From: Gammaproteobacteria bacterium
Lineage (GTDB): Bacteria > Pseudomonadota > Gammaproteobacteria > Pseudomonadales > Pseudohongiellaceae
Length of the DNA stretch: 64,000 nucleotides
Direction of reading: 5' to 3'
NCBI GenBank assembly: GCA_029245395.1
Contig: JAQWPL010000015.1
Span: 62,001 to 126,000 of the forward strand
The notes beneath the pieces are model-generated. The model saw only the letters and a program-made list of their open reading frames with translations. It was not told where the DNA came from and searched no databases. Below, one piece after another: positions 48,136 through 59,093 of this stretch (its first letter is position 1; each line of letters opens with the position of its first letter). Made by a program: the position numbers and the translations under genes.

Positions 48136-50661
48136 ATGGCAGATGTAACAGTCAGTGAACTGGCCAACATGGTTGGCGTTCCGGAAGACCGCTTACTTGA
48201 GCAAATCGAGGAAGCCGGCCTGCCCCAGAAGAAAGCTGATGACACAATCACCAATGATGAGCGCGCCACTTTATTGTTGTCACTGAAAAGTAAACATGGT
48301 GAAGACACTTCTGATGGAGCAACACCACGTCGCATCACTCTGAAACGGAAAACTGTTGAGACCCTTAAAACTTCTGATAACCTGGGGCGAAGCAAAGCTG
48401 TTAATGTTGAAGTGCGAAAAAAACGTACTTATGTAAAGCGCAGTGTGGAAGAAGCGCAAATTGAAGCTGAACGTAAAGAAGCTGAAAAACTGGCTCAGGA
48501 AGAGCAGGAAAGAAAAGAAGAAGAGGTCGAGGAACAGGTCAGCCAAACAAATAAAGATGCTGAAAAAAATGCGGTAGAGAAATCTACTGTTAGCCTTACA
48601 CGTGGATCTGAAGGAGATGCTCCCGTTGCCCCAAAAGGGGATAAACCTGAAGCTCAAAGAGAGTATAAAAAAGGTGCTTCCCACAAGGCTGGTTCAAGGG
48701 ATGAAGTTCCCACTAAGGATAAAAAGAAAACTAATCTGCGTCGTAAAGAGCAAGAAGGCTCCAAGAAATTCCAGCCTGTCCGATCAACTGACGATTTCAT
48801 TCTGGATGAAGATGAAGATTTTGATGGTGGTTCTCGTCGTCGAGGACGTCGTAAGTTAAGTCAGGGCGCGAAAGAGCACAAATTCGAAAAACCTACTGAG
48901 TTTATTGTTCGCGACATTGAAGTGCCCGAGGCCATTACGGTTGGAGATTTGGCGCAGCGAATGAACCTGAAGAGTGGCGAGCTCATAAAATCCCTCATGG
49001 GTATGGGTTTCATGGCGACGCTTAATCATGTTCTCGACCAGGATACATCCGTTCTTCTCGTTGAAGAACTGGGACACAAGGCTAAAACAGTATCGGATGA
49101 TGCCGTTGAAGAAAGCCTGGTGGAATCCATCAAGTATGACGGCGAAGAGTTTTCAAGAGCTCCGGTTGTTACGGTGATGGGCCATGTTGACCATGGCAAG
49201 ACCTCCTTGCTGGATTACATTCGCAAATCTTCAGTAACTGAAGGTGAGGCCGGCGGCATCACACAGCACATAGGTGCTTATCATGTTGATACAGATCACG
49301 GCATGGTTACTTTCCTCGATACTCCAGGCCATGCTGCTTTCAGTGCAATGCGATCACGGGGTGCCCAGGCAACCGATATTGTCATTCTGGTTGTAGCTGG
49401 TGATGATGGTGTTAAGCCTCAGACAGAAGAAGCGGTGCAGCACTCACAAGCTGCCGAAGTACCAATAGTTGTTGCCATCAACAAAATGGATAAAGAAGGT
49501 GTTGATACTGATCGGGTGAAGAATGAGCTGGCAGCAAAAGGCCTGACTCCGGAAGAGTGGGGAGGCGATACTCAATTTATAGAAGTGTCAGCCCAAACTG
49601 GCAAAGGCATTCCCGAACTGCTTGAGGCTATATTGCTGCAATCTGAATTATTGGAACTGAAATCGATCAAGGATTGTCCGGCCACAGGTGTCATTATTGA
49701 ATCGCGCCTGGATAAAGGCCGTGGCCCTGTCGCTACTGTGCTGATTCAAAACGGTACATTGAAATTATCCAACATCATTCTTGCCGGCCATGAATATGGC
49801 AAGGTAAGAGCAATGATTGATGAAAATGGTAACCAGATAAAGGAAGCGGGCCCCTCTATTCCGGTAGAAATATTGGGACTCAATGGAACGCCTGATGCAG
49901 GGGATGAGTTCATTGTCGTTACTGATGAAAAGAAAGCGAAAGGAGTGGCCGAATTTCGTTTTAACAGGTACAGAGAAACCCAGGTGGCGAAGCAGCAAAT
50001 TGCGAAGATGGAAAGCATGTTTGCGACAATGGGTGATGAAAGCAAACAAGTACTCAATGTAGTATTGAAAACTGATGTCAGAGGATCACTGGAAGCTATC
50101 TCGTCATCCTTGCTTGGACTTGGTAATGAAGAAGTATCAGTCAACATTATTTCTTCAGGCGTTGGCGGAATTTCTGAGACTGATGTGCAACTGGCACAGA
50201 CATCAAGAGCCAGCATCATTGGTTTTAATGTGCGCGCAGACAAGGCTGCCAGAACGCTGGTAGAAAAAGAAGGCATGGAACTGCGTTATTACAGCATTAT
50301 CTATAACCTGATTGATGATGTTAAGGCCGTATTAAACGGTATGCTTGCGCCTGAACTACTGGAAGAAATACTTGGTGTGGCAGAGGTGCGCGACATTTTC
50401 ACGTCACCAAAGTTTGGTTCCATTGCTGGCAGCATGGTGATCGAAGGAACTGTATTTCGCAACAAACCTATTCGTGTGTTGCGTGATGAGGTGGTCATTT
50501 ACGAAGGCGAACTTGAATCACTGCGCCGCTTCAAGGATGAAGCCACAGAAGTGCGTAATGGTATGGAATGCGGCATAGGCGTCAAGAATTACACGGATGT
50601 GAAAGTAGGTGACAAAATAGAAGTGTTTGAACGCAAGGAAGTGGCTAGATCGCTTGAATAA
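48136..50661 (+). CDS. infB: Translation initiation factor IF-2
   Basis: IF-2 is the GTPase that places initiator tRNA on the 30S subunit. The 841 residues start with an IF2_N domain ([20 protein letters not shown]), a long charged linker (Lys/Glu-rich, about 95-230), a second IF2_N ([20 protein letters not shown]), then the GTPase domain with [30 protein letters not shown] and INKMDKEG, and C-terminal domains to [27 protein letters not shown] precedes ATG 48136. Internal starts giving shorter forms are known in E. coli; not assessed here. Confidence 0.98.
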   Translation: MADVTVSELANMVGVPEDRLLEQIEEAGLPQKKADDTITNDERATLLLSLKSKHGEDTSDGATPRRITLKRKTVETLKTSDNLGRSKAVNVEVRKKRTYVKRSVEEAQIEAERKEAEKLAQEEQERKEEEVEEQVSQTNKDAEKNAVEKSTVSLTRGSEGDAPVAPKGDKPEAQREYKKGASHKAGSRDEVPTKDKKKTNLRRKEQEGSKKFQPVRSTDDFILDEDEDFDGGSRRRGRRKLSQGAKEHKFEKPTEFIVRDIEVPEAITVGDLAQRMNLKSGELIKSLMGMGFMATLNHVLDQDTSVLLVEELGHKAKTVSDDAVEESLVESIKYDGEEFSRAPVVTVMGHVDHGKTSLLDYIRKSSVTEGEAGGITQHIGAYHVDTDHGMVTFLDTPGHAAFSAMRSRGAQATDIVILVVAGDDGVKPQTEEAVQHSQAAEVPIVVAINKMDKEGVDTDRVKNELAAKGLTPEEWGGDTQFIEVSAQTGKGIPELLEAILLQSELLELKSIKDCPATGVIIESRLDKGRGPVATVLIQNGTLKLSNIILAGHEYGKVRAMIDENGNQIKEAGPSIPVEILGLNGTPDAGDEFIVVTDEKKAKGVAEFRFNRYRETQVAKQQIAKMESMFATMGDESKQVLNVVLKTDVRGSLEAISSSLLGLGNEEVSVNIISSGVGGISETDVQLAQTSRASIIGFNVRADKAARTLVEKEGMELRYYSIIYNLIDDVKAVLNGMLAPELLEEILGVAEVRDIFTSPKFGSIAGSMVIEGTVFRNKPIRVLRDEVVIYEGELESLRRFKDEATEVRNGMECGIGVKNYTDVKVGDKIEVFERKEVARSLE

Positions 50662-50769
50662 GCCGTTTTACAGGTTTGTAATATCCAATAGAGCTTGAAA
50701 ACCAGGACACATGGTCGTTCACCCTTAAATCTTAATCCCCAAGATTTATTTATTGTTGAGTTGTGACAC

Positions 50770-51165
50770 ATGCCCAGAACCTCAAACAGGGTGGACAAGG
50801 TCGCTGATCTTCTGAAAAAGGAAATCGCCCTGTTAATCCAGAATGAAGTGCGCGATCCCAGAGTTGGCATGGCATCAGTTACTGGTGTCACCGTGAGTAG
50901 GGATCTAGCCCATGCCAATATCTATGTCACCCTGATGGGAAAATCAAATACCGAAGAAGCAAAGACAGGTATAGCCGCTCTGAACAAAGCAGCGGGATTC
51001 CTCCGCAGTTTGCTGGCAAAGCAGGTCAGTCTGCGAACTACTCCCAAACTGAAATTCATTTTTGACGATACACTTGCTAGAGGGCAGCATCTGTCCTCCC
51101 TTATTGATGAAGCACTTACCAGCGATCAAAGGGATCATCATCAAGATGAGGATAGTGAAAAATAA
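50770..51165 (+). CDS. rbfA: Ribosome-binding factor A
   Basis: RbfA assists late 30S maturation and cold adaptation. The 131 residues show the KH-like fold with RVDKVADLLKKEIALLIQNE, VRDPRVGMASVTGVTVSRDL and LRTTPKLKFIFDDTLARGQH. An acidic-histidine tail (DHHQDEDSEK) ends it. The 108-bp gap after infB has a weak hairpin (AAATCTT...AAGATTT) with a mixed A/T tail, possibly partial termination. Confidence 0.96.
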   Translation: MPRTSNRVDKVADLLKKEIALLIQNEVRDPRVGMASVTGVTVSRDLAHANIYVTLMGKSNTEEAKTGIAALNKAAGFLRSLLAKQVSLRTTPKLKFIFDDTLARGQHLSSLIDEALTSDQRDHHQDEDSEK

Positions 51166-51229
51166 ATCCTTATTCCTGTAGTACTAATTCAAAACCCTCA
51201 TTCAGAACAAAATAGAAAAACAAAAAAAG

Positions 51230-52141
51230 ATGGGCAGGCGGAATCGCGGTAGAAACATTCATGGCATTATCGTACTGGACAAGCCTGCAGGCGAATCATC
51301 CAATCGCAGTCTACAAAAAGTAAAACGTCTGCTCGATGCAGCCAAGGCTGGTCATACTGGCAGTCTTGATCCTCTTGCTACTGGTGTCCTGCCCTTGTGT
51401 TTTGGAGAGGCTACCAAGCTTTCCCAGTTTTTGCTTGAAGCTGACAAAAAATACCGTGCGACTATAAAGTTGGGAGTTAAAACGGCCAGTGGTGACTCCC
51501 AGGGAGAGGTGCTAACCAGATCTGAGGTTAATGTCACTCAGGAACAAGTGGAAAACTGTCTTGATGCATTTCGCGGGGAAATAACCCAAGTGCCTTCTAT
51601 GTATTCCGCTTTGAAACACAAGGGGGTTCCTTTGTACAAACTGGCTCGAAAAGGCCAGGAAGTGGAAAGGAAAGAAAGGACGGTCAACATTTCCCGCCTG
51701 GAATTGTTGGATTTTCGGGGTGATGAAATTGATCTGGAAGTCGACTGTTCCAAGGGCACTTATATTCGCAGTATTGCGGATGATCTGGGTGACATGCTGG
51801 GTATTGGTGGCCATGTCATTGCACTGCGTCGACTGGCTTCCGGGCCGTTTAATGTCGATGAGTCAGTTTCACTTGAAACGCTGCAACAAGAATCCGACGA
51901 AGGAGGGCCTTCTGCATTGGATCGTTATCTGCAACCTGCAGATATCACTGTTCAAGCGCTGGAAAAGGTCGATTTGCCTTCTGCTACAGCAGATTACGTG
52001 CGCCAGGGGCAGCCAGTAATAGCACGAGGTTTGCCTACAGAAGGGAAGGTCAGACTCTATGCAGATGGCGAATTTTTCGGGATCGGCAAAATTCTGGATG
52101 ATGGGCGGGTGGCGCCAGTCAGACTACTCAATACACGTTGA
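51230..52141 (+). CDS. truB: tRNA pseudouridine-55 synthase TruB
   Basis: TruB makes pseudouridine 55 in the T-loop of tRNAs and acts as a tRNA chaperone. The 303 residues show GIIVLDKPAGESSNRSLQKV, the catalytic GHTGSLDPLATGVLPLCFGE (Asp in SLDPLA), VPSMYSALKHKGVPLYKLAR and CSKGTYIRSIADDLG, with a C-terminal PUA-type domain. The ribosome-binding site is A-rich and weak. Confidence 0.97.
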   Translation: MGRRNRGRNIHGIIVLDKPAGESSNRSLQKVKRLLDAAKAGHTGSLDPLATGVLPLCFGEATKLSQFLLEADKKYRATIKLGVKTASGDSQGEVLTRSEVNVTQEQVENCLDAFRGEITQVPSMYSALKHKGVPLYKLARKGQEVERKERTVNISRLELLDFRGDEIDLEVDCSKGTYIRSIADDLGDMLGIGGHVIALRRLASGPFNVDESVSLETLQQESDEGGPSALDRYLQPADITVQALEKVDLPSATADYVRQGQPVIARGLPTEGKVRLYADGEFFGIGKILDDGRVAPVRLLNTR

Positions 52142-52233
52142 GAGCCTATGCTGTAAATATTGTTACCTTGCTTGAATTTATGCTATTGTACGCACCCTTT
52201 GCCACCCCAGAGCCCAGCAATTGCGGGAACTTT

Positions 52234-52279
52234 TCATAAAAGCACAAGAAAAGTGTCTCATAAAAGCACCAGAAAAGTG
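52234..52279 (+). repeat. 24-bp tandem repeat in the rpsO leader
   Basis: TCATAAAAGCACAAGAAAAGTG (52234-52255) and TCATAAAAGCACCAGAAAAGTG (52258-52279), one mismatch in 22. Each copy can fold a small GCAC...GTG hairpin. It lies 112 bp before the rpsO start. Confidence 0.8.
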
Positions 52280-52390
52280 CCGGGAAAGCAAAGAGAACAG
52301 GGAAGACTTTCAGATTACTATAAATATGCATGGTAATTCTGACTGAAAAGGATGTTTGTTTTTTAATGCATATTTGAAGGAGTAATAATT

Positions 52391-52660
52391 ATGGCTTTAT
52401 CAGCCGATCAGAAAGCTGAAATTGTCAGCGAATACGCTTTAACCGAAGGTGACACAGGATCCCCTGAAGTCCAGGTTGCCTTGCTGACAAGCAATATCAA
52501 TCAACTTCAGGAACACTTCAAAGAGCATAATCATGACCATCATTCACGCCGTGGTTTAATCCGCATGGTGAATACGCGTCGTAAACTGCTCGACTACCTG
52601 AAAAGAAAAGACGCTAGTCGTTATTCAACTCTCATCAAGCGACTCGGTCTGCGCAGGTAA
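52391..52660 (+). CDS. rpsO: 30S ribosomal protein S15
   Basis: S15 binds 16S rRNA early in 30S assembly. The 89 residues match E. coli S15 in length, with [40 protein letters not shown] and [26 protein letters not shown] precedes ATG 52391 at a good distance. In E. coli S15 represses its own mRNA by a pseudoknot; the leader here (249 bp after truB) has tandem repeats and may do the same in its own way. Confidence 0.98.
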   Translation: MALSADQKAEIVSEYALTEGDTGSPEVQVALLTSNINQLQEHFKEHNHDHHSRRGLIRMVNTRRKLLDYLKRKDASRYSTLIKRLGLRR

Positions 52661-52670
52661 CACATCATTT

Positions 52671-52695
52671 CCTGGCCAGCATGGGGTTGGTCAGG
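52671..52695 (+). promoter_or_regulatory. Hairpin in the rpsO-pnp gap
   Basis: CCTGGCCA, 9-base loop, TGGTCAGG: an 8-bp stem with one G.U pair, 34 bp before the pnp start. In E. coli a stem here is cut by RNase III and lets PNPase limit its own mRNA; a similar role is inferred. Confidence 0.55.
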
Positions 52696-52728
52696 GTTCG
52701 TACGCCTAAGAATCAAAGAGTGAAAAAT

Positions 52729-54843
52729 ATGTTTAATCCAACTAGGAAAGAATTTAAATACGGTAATGATACTGTAGTAATGGAAACGGGAAAAATTGCC
52801 CGTCAGGCCACTGGCGCAGTATTGGTTACTATTGGAAACACGTCTGTATTGACTACTGTTGTAGGTAGAAAAGCCGCGAATCCTAATGCTGCTTTTTTCC
52901 CATTAACAGTTAACTATCAGGAAAAAACTTACGCTGCCGGTAAAATACCCGGTGGATTTTTTAAACGCGAAGGCCGGCCAACAGAAAAAGAAACACTGAC
53001 ATGCCGTCTTATTGACAGACCCATTCGTCCCTTGTTTCCAAAAGGGTTTATGAATGAAGTGCAGGTTGTTCCAACTGTAATTTCTGCCGATAAAGATGTG
53101 GATCCGGATATAGCTGCACTGATTGGTACTTCAGCAGCCCTTGCCATTTCCGGTATTCCTTTTGCAGGCCCGATAGGTGCTGCAAGAGTTGGTTATACCA
53201 ATGAAGCTGGCTATATCCTTAATCCAAGCTATTCACAACTGGAAACATCAGATTTGGATATGGTGGTAGCTGGAACTGAATCTGCTGTGTTAATGGTTGA
53301 ATCTGAAGCCAAAGAGCTCAGTGAAGACCAAATGCTGGGTGGAGTGCTTTTCGCCCACCAGGAAATGCAGACTGTCATTCAGGCAATAAATGAATTAAAA
53401 GCCGAAGCTGGTAAGCCAGATTGGGGATGGAATGCGCCAGAAGTTAACGCCGTGTTAACTGAAGCTGTTTCTTCAAGTTTTAGTGAAAATATTAATGCCG
53501 CTTACAAAGTCTCTGACAAAATGCAGCGGCAGGATCAATTAGGGGAATTACAGGAACAGGCAGTTGCTCAGTTAGCAAATGAAGAGTCTGATCCGCCTGT
53601 AAGTGCAGGAGACGTTCAGGACGTTTTCTCAAAATTAGAAAAGAAAATTGTTCGTGAAAACATCATTGCTGGCGATCCAAGGATCGATGGAAGAGATCAG
53701 ACTACAGTTCGCCCTATTGTTGTTGAAACCGGAGTGCTAGCAAAAACACACGGTTCTGCATTGTTTACACGTGGCGAAACTCAGGCGCTGGTTGTTGCAA
53801 CTTTAGGTGCGATGCGTGATGCACAACTGCTTGAAGGTTTGACAGGCACCAAGAGAGATGCCTTCATGCTACATTATAATTTCCCTCCGTTCAGTGTCGG
53901 AGAAACTGGATTCATGAGTGGACCAAAGCGTCGAGAAATCGGTCATGGTCGATTGGCACGTCGTGGTGTGGCAGCTGTTCTTCCTAAAGAAGAAGATTTT
54001 CCTTACACGATTCGTGTGGTTTCTGAAATTACAGAATCAAACGGTTCTAGTTCAATGGCATCTGTGTGCGGAACAAGCCTGGCTCTTATGGACGCAGGTG
54101 TTCCATTAAAAGCGCCGGTAGCTGGCATCGCCATGGGACTTATTAAGGAAGACAATGGCTTTGCTGTACTAACAGATATCCTGGGTGATGAAGATCATCT
54201 CGGTGATATGGATTTCAAAGTAGCTGGTTCAGCAAATGGTGTAACAGCTCTGCAAATGGATATCAAAATTCAGGGCATCACAGAAGAAATTATGGAAACT
54301 GCTCTCGAGCAGGCGCATACCGCCAGAATGCATATTCTGGAAGAAATGAACAAGGTAATCGCTGAATCCCGTCCTGAAGTTTCAGAAAATGCGCCAAGTA
54401 TGGGGATGATGAAAGTTCATACCGATAAAATACGCGATGTGATCGGTAAAGGTGGCGCTACTATCCGTTCCATTACGGAAGAAACTGGTGCTCAGGTTGA
54501 TATCGACGATGATGGCAATATTCGCATCTATGGTGAAGATGCTACTTCACGTGATGCTGCTGTAGCCATGATCGAAGAAATTACCGCCGAAGCTGAGGTA
54601 GGTGCAATTTATAAAGGTATCGTGACCAAGATTGTGGATTTTGGTGCTTTTATTACGATTTTGCCTGGCAAGGATGGGCTGGTACATATTTCCCAGATTG
54701 CTCAGGAGCGCGTGGAAAAAGTGACTGACCATCTGACCGAAAAAGATGAAATTATAGTCAAGGTGCTCAAAGTTGATGACCGTGGCAAAATCAGTCTTAC
54801 CATGAAGGATGTGACAGACGAAGAAAAGGCGTCAGTTGCCTAA
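52729..54843 (+). CDS. pnp: Polyribonucleotide nucleotidyltransferase (PNPase)
   Basis: PNPase degrades RNA 3' to 5' by phosphorolysis and is part of the degradosome. The 704 residues show two RNase PH-like cores ([75 protein letters not shown]), the KH domain ([20 protein letters not shown]) and the S1 domain ([20 protein letters not shown]). ATG 52729 gives the standard [12 protein letters not shown] start; the frame runs upstream to 52681 without family residues. A terminator follows. Confidence 0.98.
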   Translation: MFNPTRKEFKYGNDTVVMETGKIARQATGAVLVTIGNTSVLTTVVGRKAANPNAAFFPLTVNYQEKTYAAGKIPGGFFKREGRPTEKETLTCRLIDRPIRPLFPKGFMNEVQVVPTVISADKDVDPDIAALIGTSAALAISGIPFAGPIGAARVGYTNEAGYILNPSYSQLETSDLDMVVAGTESAVLMVESEAKELSEDQMLGGVLFAHQEMQTVIQAINELKAEAGKPDWGWNAPEVNAVLTEAVSSSFSENINAAYKVSDKMQRQDQLGELQEQAVAQLANEESDPPVSAGDVQDVFSKLEKKIVRENIIAGDPRIDGRDQTTVRPIVVETGVLAKTHGSALFTRGETQALVVATLGAMRDAQLLEGLTGTKRDAFMLHYNFPPFSVGETGFMSGPKRREIGHGRLARRGVAAVLPKEEDFPYTIRVVSEITESNGSSSMASVCGTSLALMDAGVPLKAPVAGIAMGLIKEDNGFAVLTDILGDEDHLGDMDFKVAGSANGVTALQMDIKIQGITEEIMETALEQAHTARMHILEEMNKVIAESRPEVSENAPSMGMMKVHTDKIRDVIGKGGATIRSITEETGAQVDIDDDGNIRIYGEDATSRDAAVAMIEEITAEAEVGAIYKGIVTKIVDFGAFITILPGKDGLVHISQIAQERVEKVTDHLTEKDEIIVKVLKVDDRGKISLTMKDVTDEEKASVA

Positions 54844-54855
54844 TCTGAAAATTGT

Positions 54856-54884
54856 GTAAGGTCGGTCTGCCGATCGCCCTTTGC
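54856..54884. repeat. GC-rich palindromic repeat after pnp
   Basis: GTAAGGTCGGTC then TGCCGATCGCCCTTTGC: an imperfect palindrome sharing layout and words with 25596-25619. It lies just before the real terminator. Confidence 0.5.
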
Positions 54885-54891
54885 CAATTAG

Positions 54892-54928
54892 AAAAGCCGG
54901 AATACATCACTGTATCCCGGCTTTTTTT
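54892..54928 (+). terminator. Rho-independent terminator after pnp
   Basis: AAAAGCCGGAATACA, loop TCAC, TGTATCCCGGCTTTT then TTT. A 15-bp stem with one mismatch. It ends the nusA-pnp transcript. Confidence 0.92.
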
Positions 54929-54977
54929 GTATATCTAAAAAAGCGACTAGCCGGTCACCCCTAAAGTTCGAATTGGA

Positions 54978-55976
54978 TTACTTGATTACGTTGGCCTTAA
55001 TATCCTCATGTTGATCTGGTGTCAGACGCGGACCAAAATGGCTTACTGTTGTCGCAGCAGCCAGGCTGGCGAGATTGCCTGCAGTTTCAAAATCATGCCC
55101 AGAGGAAACTGCATACAGAAAAGCGCCGGCAAACATATCGCCGGCACCGTTACTGTCTACAGCTTTGACGTTATGAGGGGCGATACTGATGTTGTTTTCT
55201 CCATCAAATAATTGCGCGCCTTCTGAACCACAGGTAACCACAATCTGCTTCGAGATTTTCTTCAATTCTTCAATGGCATCTTCCACGGTATCTGTGCCAG
55301 CCCATTCCTTTGCTTCCACATCATTGGCAAAAAGCAGATCGACGCCATCGCCTATCATATCTTGTAGACCACCGCGGAAAAATTGCACCATGGCAGGATC
55401 CGACAATGTGATTGAAGTTTTGACACCATTGTCTTTAGCAATTTCTCTTGCAAAGATGCAGGCTTCACGACCGCTGTCAGATGTAACTTGATAACCTTCC
55501 AGGTAAAGATACTCAGAATCTTTCAGCGCCTCTACATCAATTTCACTCTTGGAGAGTGTTTCAGAAATTCCAAGATAGCTAAGCATAGTACGTTCAGCGT
55601 CAGGACTGACCATAACCAGGCATTTACCTGTAACGCCTTCTTCTCGATCATTGCCCAAATTGGTATGAATGTTCAGATCACCCAGTTCTTGTACGAAATA
55701 ATCACCAAACTCATCATTGGCGACTTTGCAGGAGAAAAACGTGTTGCCGCCGAACTGGGAAATGGCATAAATAGAGTTGGCTGCAGAACCACCACCGGCG
55801 CGCTTCTTCAGGCCAAACTTGTCCATTAGGCGATGCAGAAGAGTGTCCTGGGATTCTCCATCAACCAGCGTCATGATGCCTTTCTGGATGCTTTCATGTG
55901 CAAAAAAACTGTCTTCCACTTCAAATTCTTTATCGACCAGAGCGGCGCCGATACCATAAACGTGATACTTCTTCAT
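54978..55976 (-). CDS. PfkB-family sugar/nucleoside kinase (adenosine kinase-like)
   Basis: A 332-residue ribokinase-family enzyme. It shows GIGAALVDKEFEV, the substrate motif RAGGGSAANSIYAISQFGG, and the second PfkB motif VDSNGAGDMFAGAFLYAVSSG with the catalytic Asp. Its close relatives in pseudomonads and marine gammaproteobacteria are named adenosine kinase, which phosphorylates adenosine to AMP; the exact substrate is not shown by sequence alone. It converges with pnp, and its own 3' end lies beyond the terminator. hemL lies upstream on the same strand (69 bp). Confidence 0.85.
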   Translation of the reverse strand: MKKYHVYGIGAALVDKEFEVEDSFFAHESIQKGIMTLVDGESQDTLLHRLMDKFGLKKRAGGGSAANSIYAISQFGGNTFFSCKVANDEFGDYFVQELGDLNIHTNLGNDREEGVTGKCLVMVSPDAERTMLSYLGISETLSKSEIDVEALKDSEYLYLEGYQVTSDSGREACIFAREIAKDNGVKTSITLSDPAMVQFFRGGLQDMIGDGVDLLFANDVEAKEWAGTDTVEDAIEELKKISKQIVVTCGSEGAQLFDGENNISIAPHNVKAVDSNGAGDMFAGAFLYAVSSGHDFETAGNLASLAAATTVSHFGPRLTPDQHEDIKANVIK

Positions 55977-56045
55977 AAGACTTCCTTTACTGTTATTACT
56001 TTAAATAAATTTTGACGGCCTGCCGGCCATAATGATTGATCGCTG

Positions 56046-57344
56046 TTAAAGTTTGCTGAAGGCTTGTTCAGCGGCATCCAAAGTATGTTGGAGTTCTTCC
56101 TCACCATGAGCCGCAGATACAAAGCCTATTTCAAACGCTGAAGGGGCCAGATAAACACCATTATCCAACATAAGATGAAAATATTTCCTGAACCTGTCCA
56201 CATCGCAGTCCATAACCTGGGAAAATGAAGTGATCGATTTCTCTTTACTGAAAAAACAGCCAAACATGCCACCGACCTGATTGGTTGTGAAGGCAATGCC
56301 AGCAGAATCAGCCCGGTCCTGCAAACCCTTGAGCAGGGATTCTGTTTTTATAGTCAAGGAATCAAAAAATTCAGGTTTGCTGATTTCCTTCAAGGTGGCC
56401 AGGCCTGCTGTCACCGCCATAGGATTGCCAGACAATGTGCCAGCCTGGTAAACAGGGCCGGTGGGTGCCAAGAGCTCCATGATTTCCTGTTTTCCACCAA
56501 AGGCTCCCACGGGTAGTCCGCCGCCAATGACTTTACCAAGTGTAGTCAAATCAGGAGTGATGCCATAAACCGATTGGGCACCCCCCAAGGCAGTTCTGAA
56601 CCCAGTCATCACCTCATCAAAAATCAGTACAGCGCCATGTTGAGTACATAAATCCCGCAAACCTTGCAGATAACCTGCTACGGGAGGCACACAATTCATG
56701 TTACCAGCCACCGGCTCAATGATTACGCAGGCTATTTCGTTGCCCGATTGTTCGAAAAGTTGTGTTGCACTGTCCAGGTCATTATAGGGCAGGATAAAAG
56801 TTTCTGATGAAGTGGACTCGGGAATGCCCAGAGAATCAGGTGTGCCCAATGTCAGCGCCCCGGAGCCTGCTTTGACCAACAAGGAATCCACATGACCGTG
56901 ATAGCAACCTTCGAACTTGACGACCTTGTTGCGGTGAGTAAATCCTCGGGCCAGACGAATGGCACTCATGGTAGCTTCAGTTCCGGAATTGACCAGTCTG
57001 ACTGTTTCAATGGAAGGGATGAGTTGGGCAATCTGCTCTGCCAGTTCGCCCTCTTTTCGAGTAGGGGCGCCGAAGCTAAGGCCGTTTTTAAGTTGTGCTT
57101 TCAGGGCCGCTATGACTGAAGGATGGCAGTGACCCAGTATGAGTGGTCCCCAGGAACCCACATAATCTACATAACGGTTGTCATCTTCATCAATAAGCCA
57201 GGCGCCTTCTCCTTGTTTGAAAAAAATCGGGTTGCCGCCTACACCCTTGAAGGCTCGGACCGGGGAATTCACGCCTCCCGGAATGACTTGCCGGGCAGAC
57301 TCAAAAAGTTTCTCAGAACGAGCACGGGATTTTTCAGATGACAT
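56046..57344 (-). CDS. hemL: Glutamate-1-semialdehyde 2,1-aminomutase HemL
   Basis: HemL makes 5-aminolevulinate, the haem precursor, from glutamate-1-semialdehyde. The 432 residues show [57 protein letters not shown], the PLP region FDEVMTGFR and the PLP lysine in [16 protein letters not shown] (Lys271). It lies 14 bp after hemJ on the minus strand, so two haem genes form one unit. Confidence 0.97.
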   Translation of the reverse strand: MSSEKSRARSEKLFESARQVIPGGVNSPVRAFKGVGGNPIFFKQGEGAWLIDEDDNRYVDYVGSWGPLILGHCHPSVIAALKAQLKNGLSFGAPTRKEGELAEQIAQLIPSIETVRLVNSGTEATMSAIRLARGFTHRNKVVKFEGCYHGHVDSLLVKAGSGALTLGTPDSLGIPESTSSETFILPYNDLDSATQLFEQSGNEIACVIIEPVAGNMNCVPPVAGYLQGLRDLCTQHGAVLIFDEVMTGFRTALGGAQSVYGITPDLTTLGKVIGGGLPVGAFGGKQEIMELLAPTGPVYQAGTLSGNPMAVTAGLATLKEISKPEFFDSLTIKTESLLKGLQDRADSAGIAFTTNQVGGMFGCFFSKEKSITSFSQVMDCDVDRFRKYFHLMLDNGVYLAPSAFEIGFVSAAHGEEELQHTLDAAEQAFSKL

Positions 57345-57358
57345 CAGACTATCCGGAT

Positions 57359-57781
57359 TCAGAAGGGTTTAACGACAACGAGAATGACAATAATAATCAA
57401 AAGTACAGTGGGTACTTCATTAAATACGCGGTAATAGGTATGCGGGCGCGTATTTTTGTCATCCCGGAACAGTTTAAGATAATGCCAGCACATGTATTGG
57501 TAGATAAGAAGAAAAAAGACACAAAACAGTTTGGCATGCATCCAGGCGGAGGATGAATAGTACACTGGGTTATAAAAATAAACGATTGCACCAAAAATTA
57601 TGCTGAGTACTGCTGAAGGCGTCATGATGCCACGGTACAGTTTTCTTTCCATGATCTTGAAGCGCTCAGACGTAGCATTGTCATCAGTCATCGCATGATG
57701 AACAAATAGCCGGGGCAGGTAAAAAAGCGCTGCAAACCAGCAGATCACGGCAATAATGTGGAAGGCTTTGAACCAGAGCAT
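57359..57781 (-). CDS. hemJ: Protoporphyrinogen oxidase HemJ
   Basis: HemJ is the membrane enzyme that oxidises protoporphyrinogen IX in many bacteria lacking HemG or HemY. The 140 residues hold four membrane helices, with the family's [20 protein letters not shown] (conserved His and Arg), [17 protein letters not shown] and WMHAKLFC. It lies 14 bp before hemL and is divergent from argC. The pairing with hemL strengthens the call. Confidence 0.92.
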   Translation of the reverse strand: MLWFKAFHIIAVICWFAALFYLPRLFVHHAMTDDNATSERFKIMERKLYRGIMTPSAVLSIIFGAIVYFYNPVYYSSSAWMHAKLFCVFFLLIYQYMCWHYLKLFRDDKNTRPHTYYRVFNEVPTVLLIIIVILVVVKPF

Positions 57782-57966
57782 ATTCAGTATTTACAGGTGG
57801 ATTTAAACAAAGCCTTGAATGATACCATTACACTACTAAACGCTAAAACGGCCTGGCACTTTATCTTTGCCTCTTGGGCTACTATCATACGCGGCCCGCA
57901 ACGCGTGGGTTTGAACAGATTACCCATTTTTGACGAACAGATTAGCAAAAGAGTTGAGGTATTCAC

Positions 57967-59010
57967 TTGAGCAAGGCAGGCATTAAAGCAGGAATTGTTG
58001 GCGCAACAGGCTATACCGGGCAGGAATTGCTGCGTCTGTTGGCCAAGCATCCTGAGGTCTCTTTGGAAGCAGTCACGTCCAGGGGCGAGGGGGGCAAGGC
58101 TGTGTCAGCACTGTTTCCGAATTTACGCGGCAATGTGAATAGTGTTTTTGTAAACCCGGATTCTGCCGATCTGGAAAACTGTGATGTGGTGTTTTTTGCA
58201 ACCCCGAATGGCACTGCCATGACTATGGTGCCCGGATTGTTGGATAAGGGTGTCAAGATAGTAGACCTGTCAGCGGATTTTAGAATCAGGGATGCCGAGC
58301 TCTGGTCCAAATGGTACGGCATGGACCATGTCTGCCCGAAACTTTTACAGCAGGCGGTATATGGTCTGCCGGAAATCACTCGCGATCAGATTGGCAATGC
58401 CAGCCTGGTGGCCAATCCGGGCTGTTATCCCACCGCGGTGCAATTGGGTTTTCTGCCTCTGGTGAAAAACGGTCTGGTAGATACATTGCAGCTTATTGCT
58501 GACTGCAAATCTGGCGTCAGTGGGGCCGGGCGCAAGGCGGATATTGGCTTTTTGTTGTGCGAGACCAGTGAAAGTATGAAAGCCTATAGTATTAATGGGC
58601 ACAGACATTTGCCGGAAATCACCCAGGGTCTGGACTCTGCCAGTAGCACACCGATAAATCTGACTTTTATGCCACACCTGATACCCATGATTCGTGGAAT
58701 CCAGGCGAGTCTGTACGCCACCCTGGTTGATACTGGAACTGACTTGCAAAAGTTATTCGAGGATTTTTACCAGGACGAGCCCTTTGTGGATGTACTTGAA
58801 GCTGGCCTGAGTCCAGATACACGCAGTGTACGCGGCACGAACAACCTGCAACTGGCAGTTTGCCGCCCTCAGGATGGAGATACCGTGGTGGTCCTGGCGG
58901 CAGAAGACAATCTGGTAAAAGGTGCAGCAGGACAGGCGGTACAAAACATGAATATAATGTTTGGTCTTGAAGAAACAACGGGCCTGGATATCGTGGCAGT
59001 TTTGCCCTGA
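57967..59010 (+). CDS. argC: N-acetyl-gamma-glutamyl-phosphate reductase ArgC
   Basis: ArgC performs the NADPH reduction in arginine synthesis. The 347 residues show [42 protein letters not shown], the catalytic [13 protein letters not shown] (Cys153) and [14 protein letters not shown] with [11 protein letters not shown] 57967 is the start, with GAGG seven bases upstream. The gene faces away from hemJ; 185 bp between them hold both promoters. Confidence 0.97.
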   Translation: MSKAGIKAGIVGATGYTGQELLRLLAKHPEVSLEAVTSRGEGGKAVSALFPNLRGNVNSVFVNPDSADLENCDVVFFATPNGTAMTMVPGLLDKGVKIVDLSADFRIRDAELWSKWYGMDHVCPKLLQQAVYGLPEITRDQIGNASLVANPGCYPTAVQLGFLPLVKNGLVDTLQLIADCKSGVSGAGRKADIGFLLCETSESMKAYSINGHRHLPEITQGLDSASSTPINLTFMPHLIPMIRGIQASLYATLVDTGTDLQKLFEDFYQDEPFVDVLEAGLSPDTRSVRGTNNLQLAVCRPQDGDTVVVLAAEDNLVKGAAGQAVQNMNIMFGLEETTGLDIVAVLP

Positions 59011-59093
59011 TATTTGATAAATTGAAAGGTAGTGTCCTGACAGCAGGCTGGTCTTAAAAAATATAGTCACTATGGATTGATTGAGGCAATTAG

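Noticed and set aside
50720-50757. Hairpin AAATCTT...AAGATTT between infB and rbfA as a full terminator
   Set aside because: The stem is AT-only and the tail is mixed A and T, and it lies inside a conserved operon; at most partial termination.
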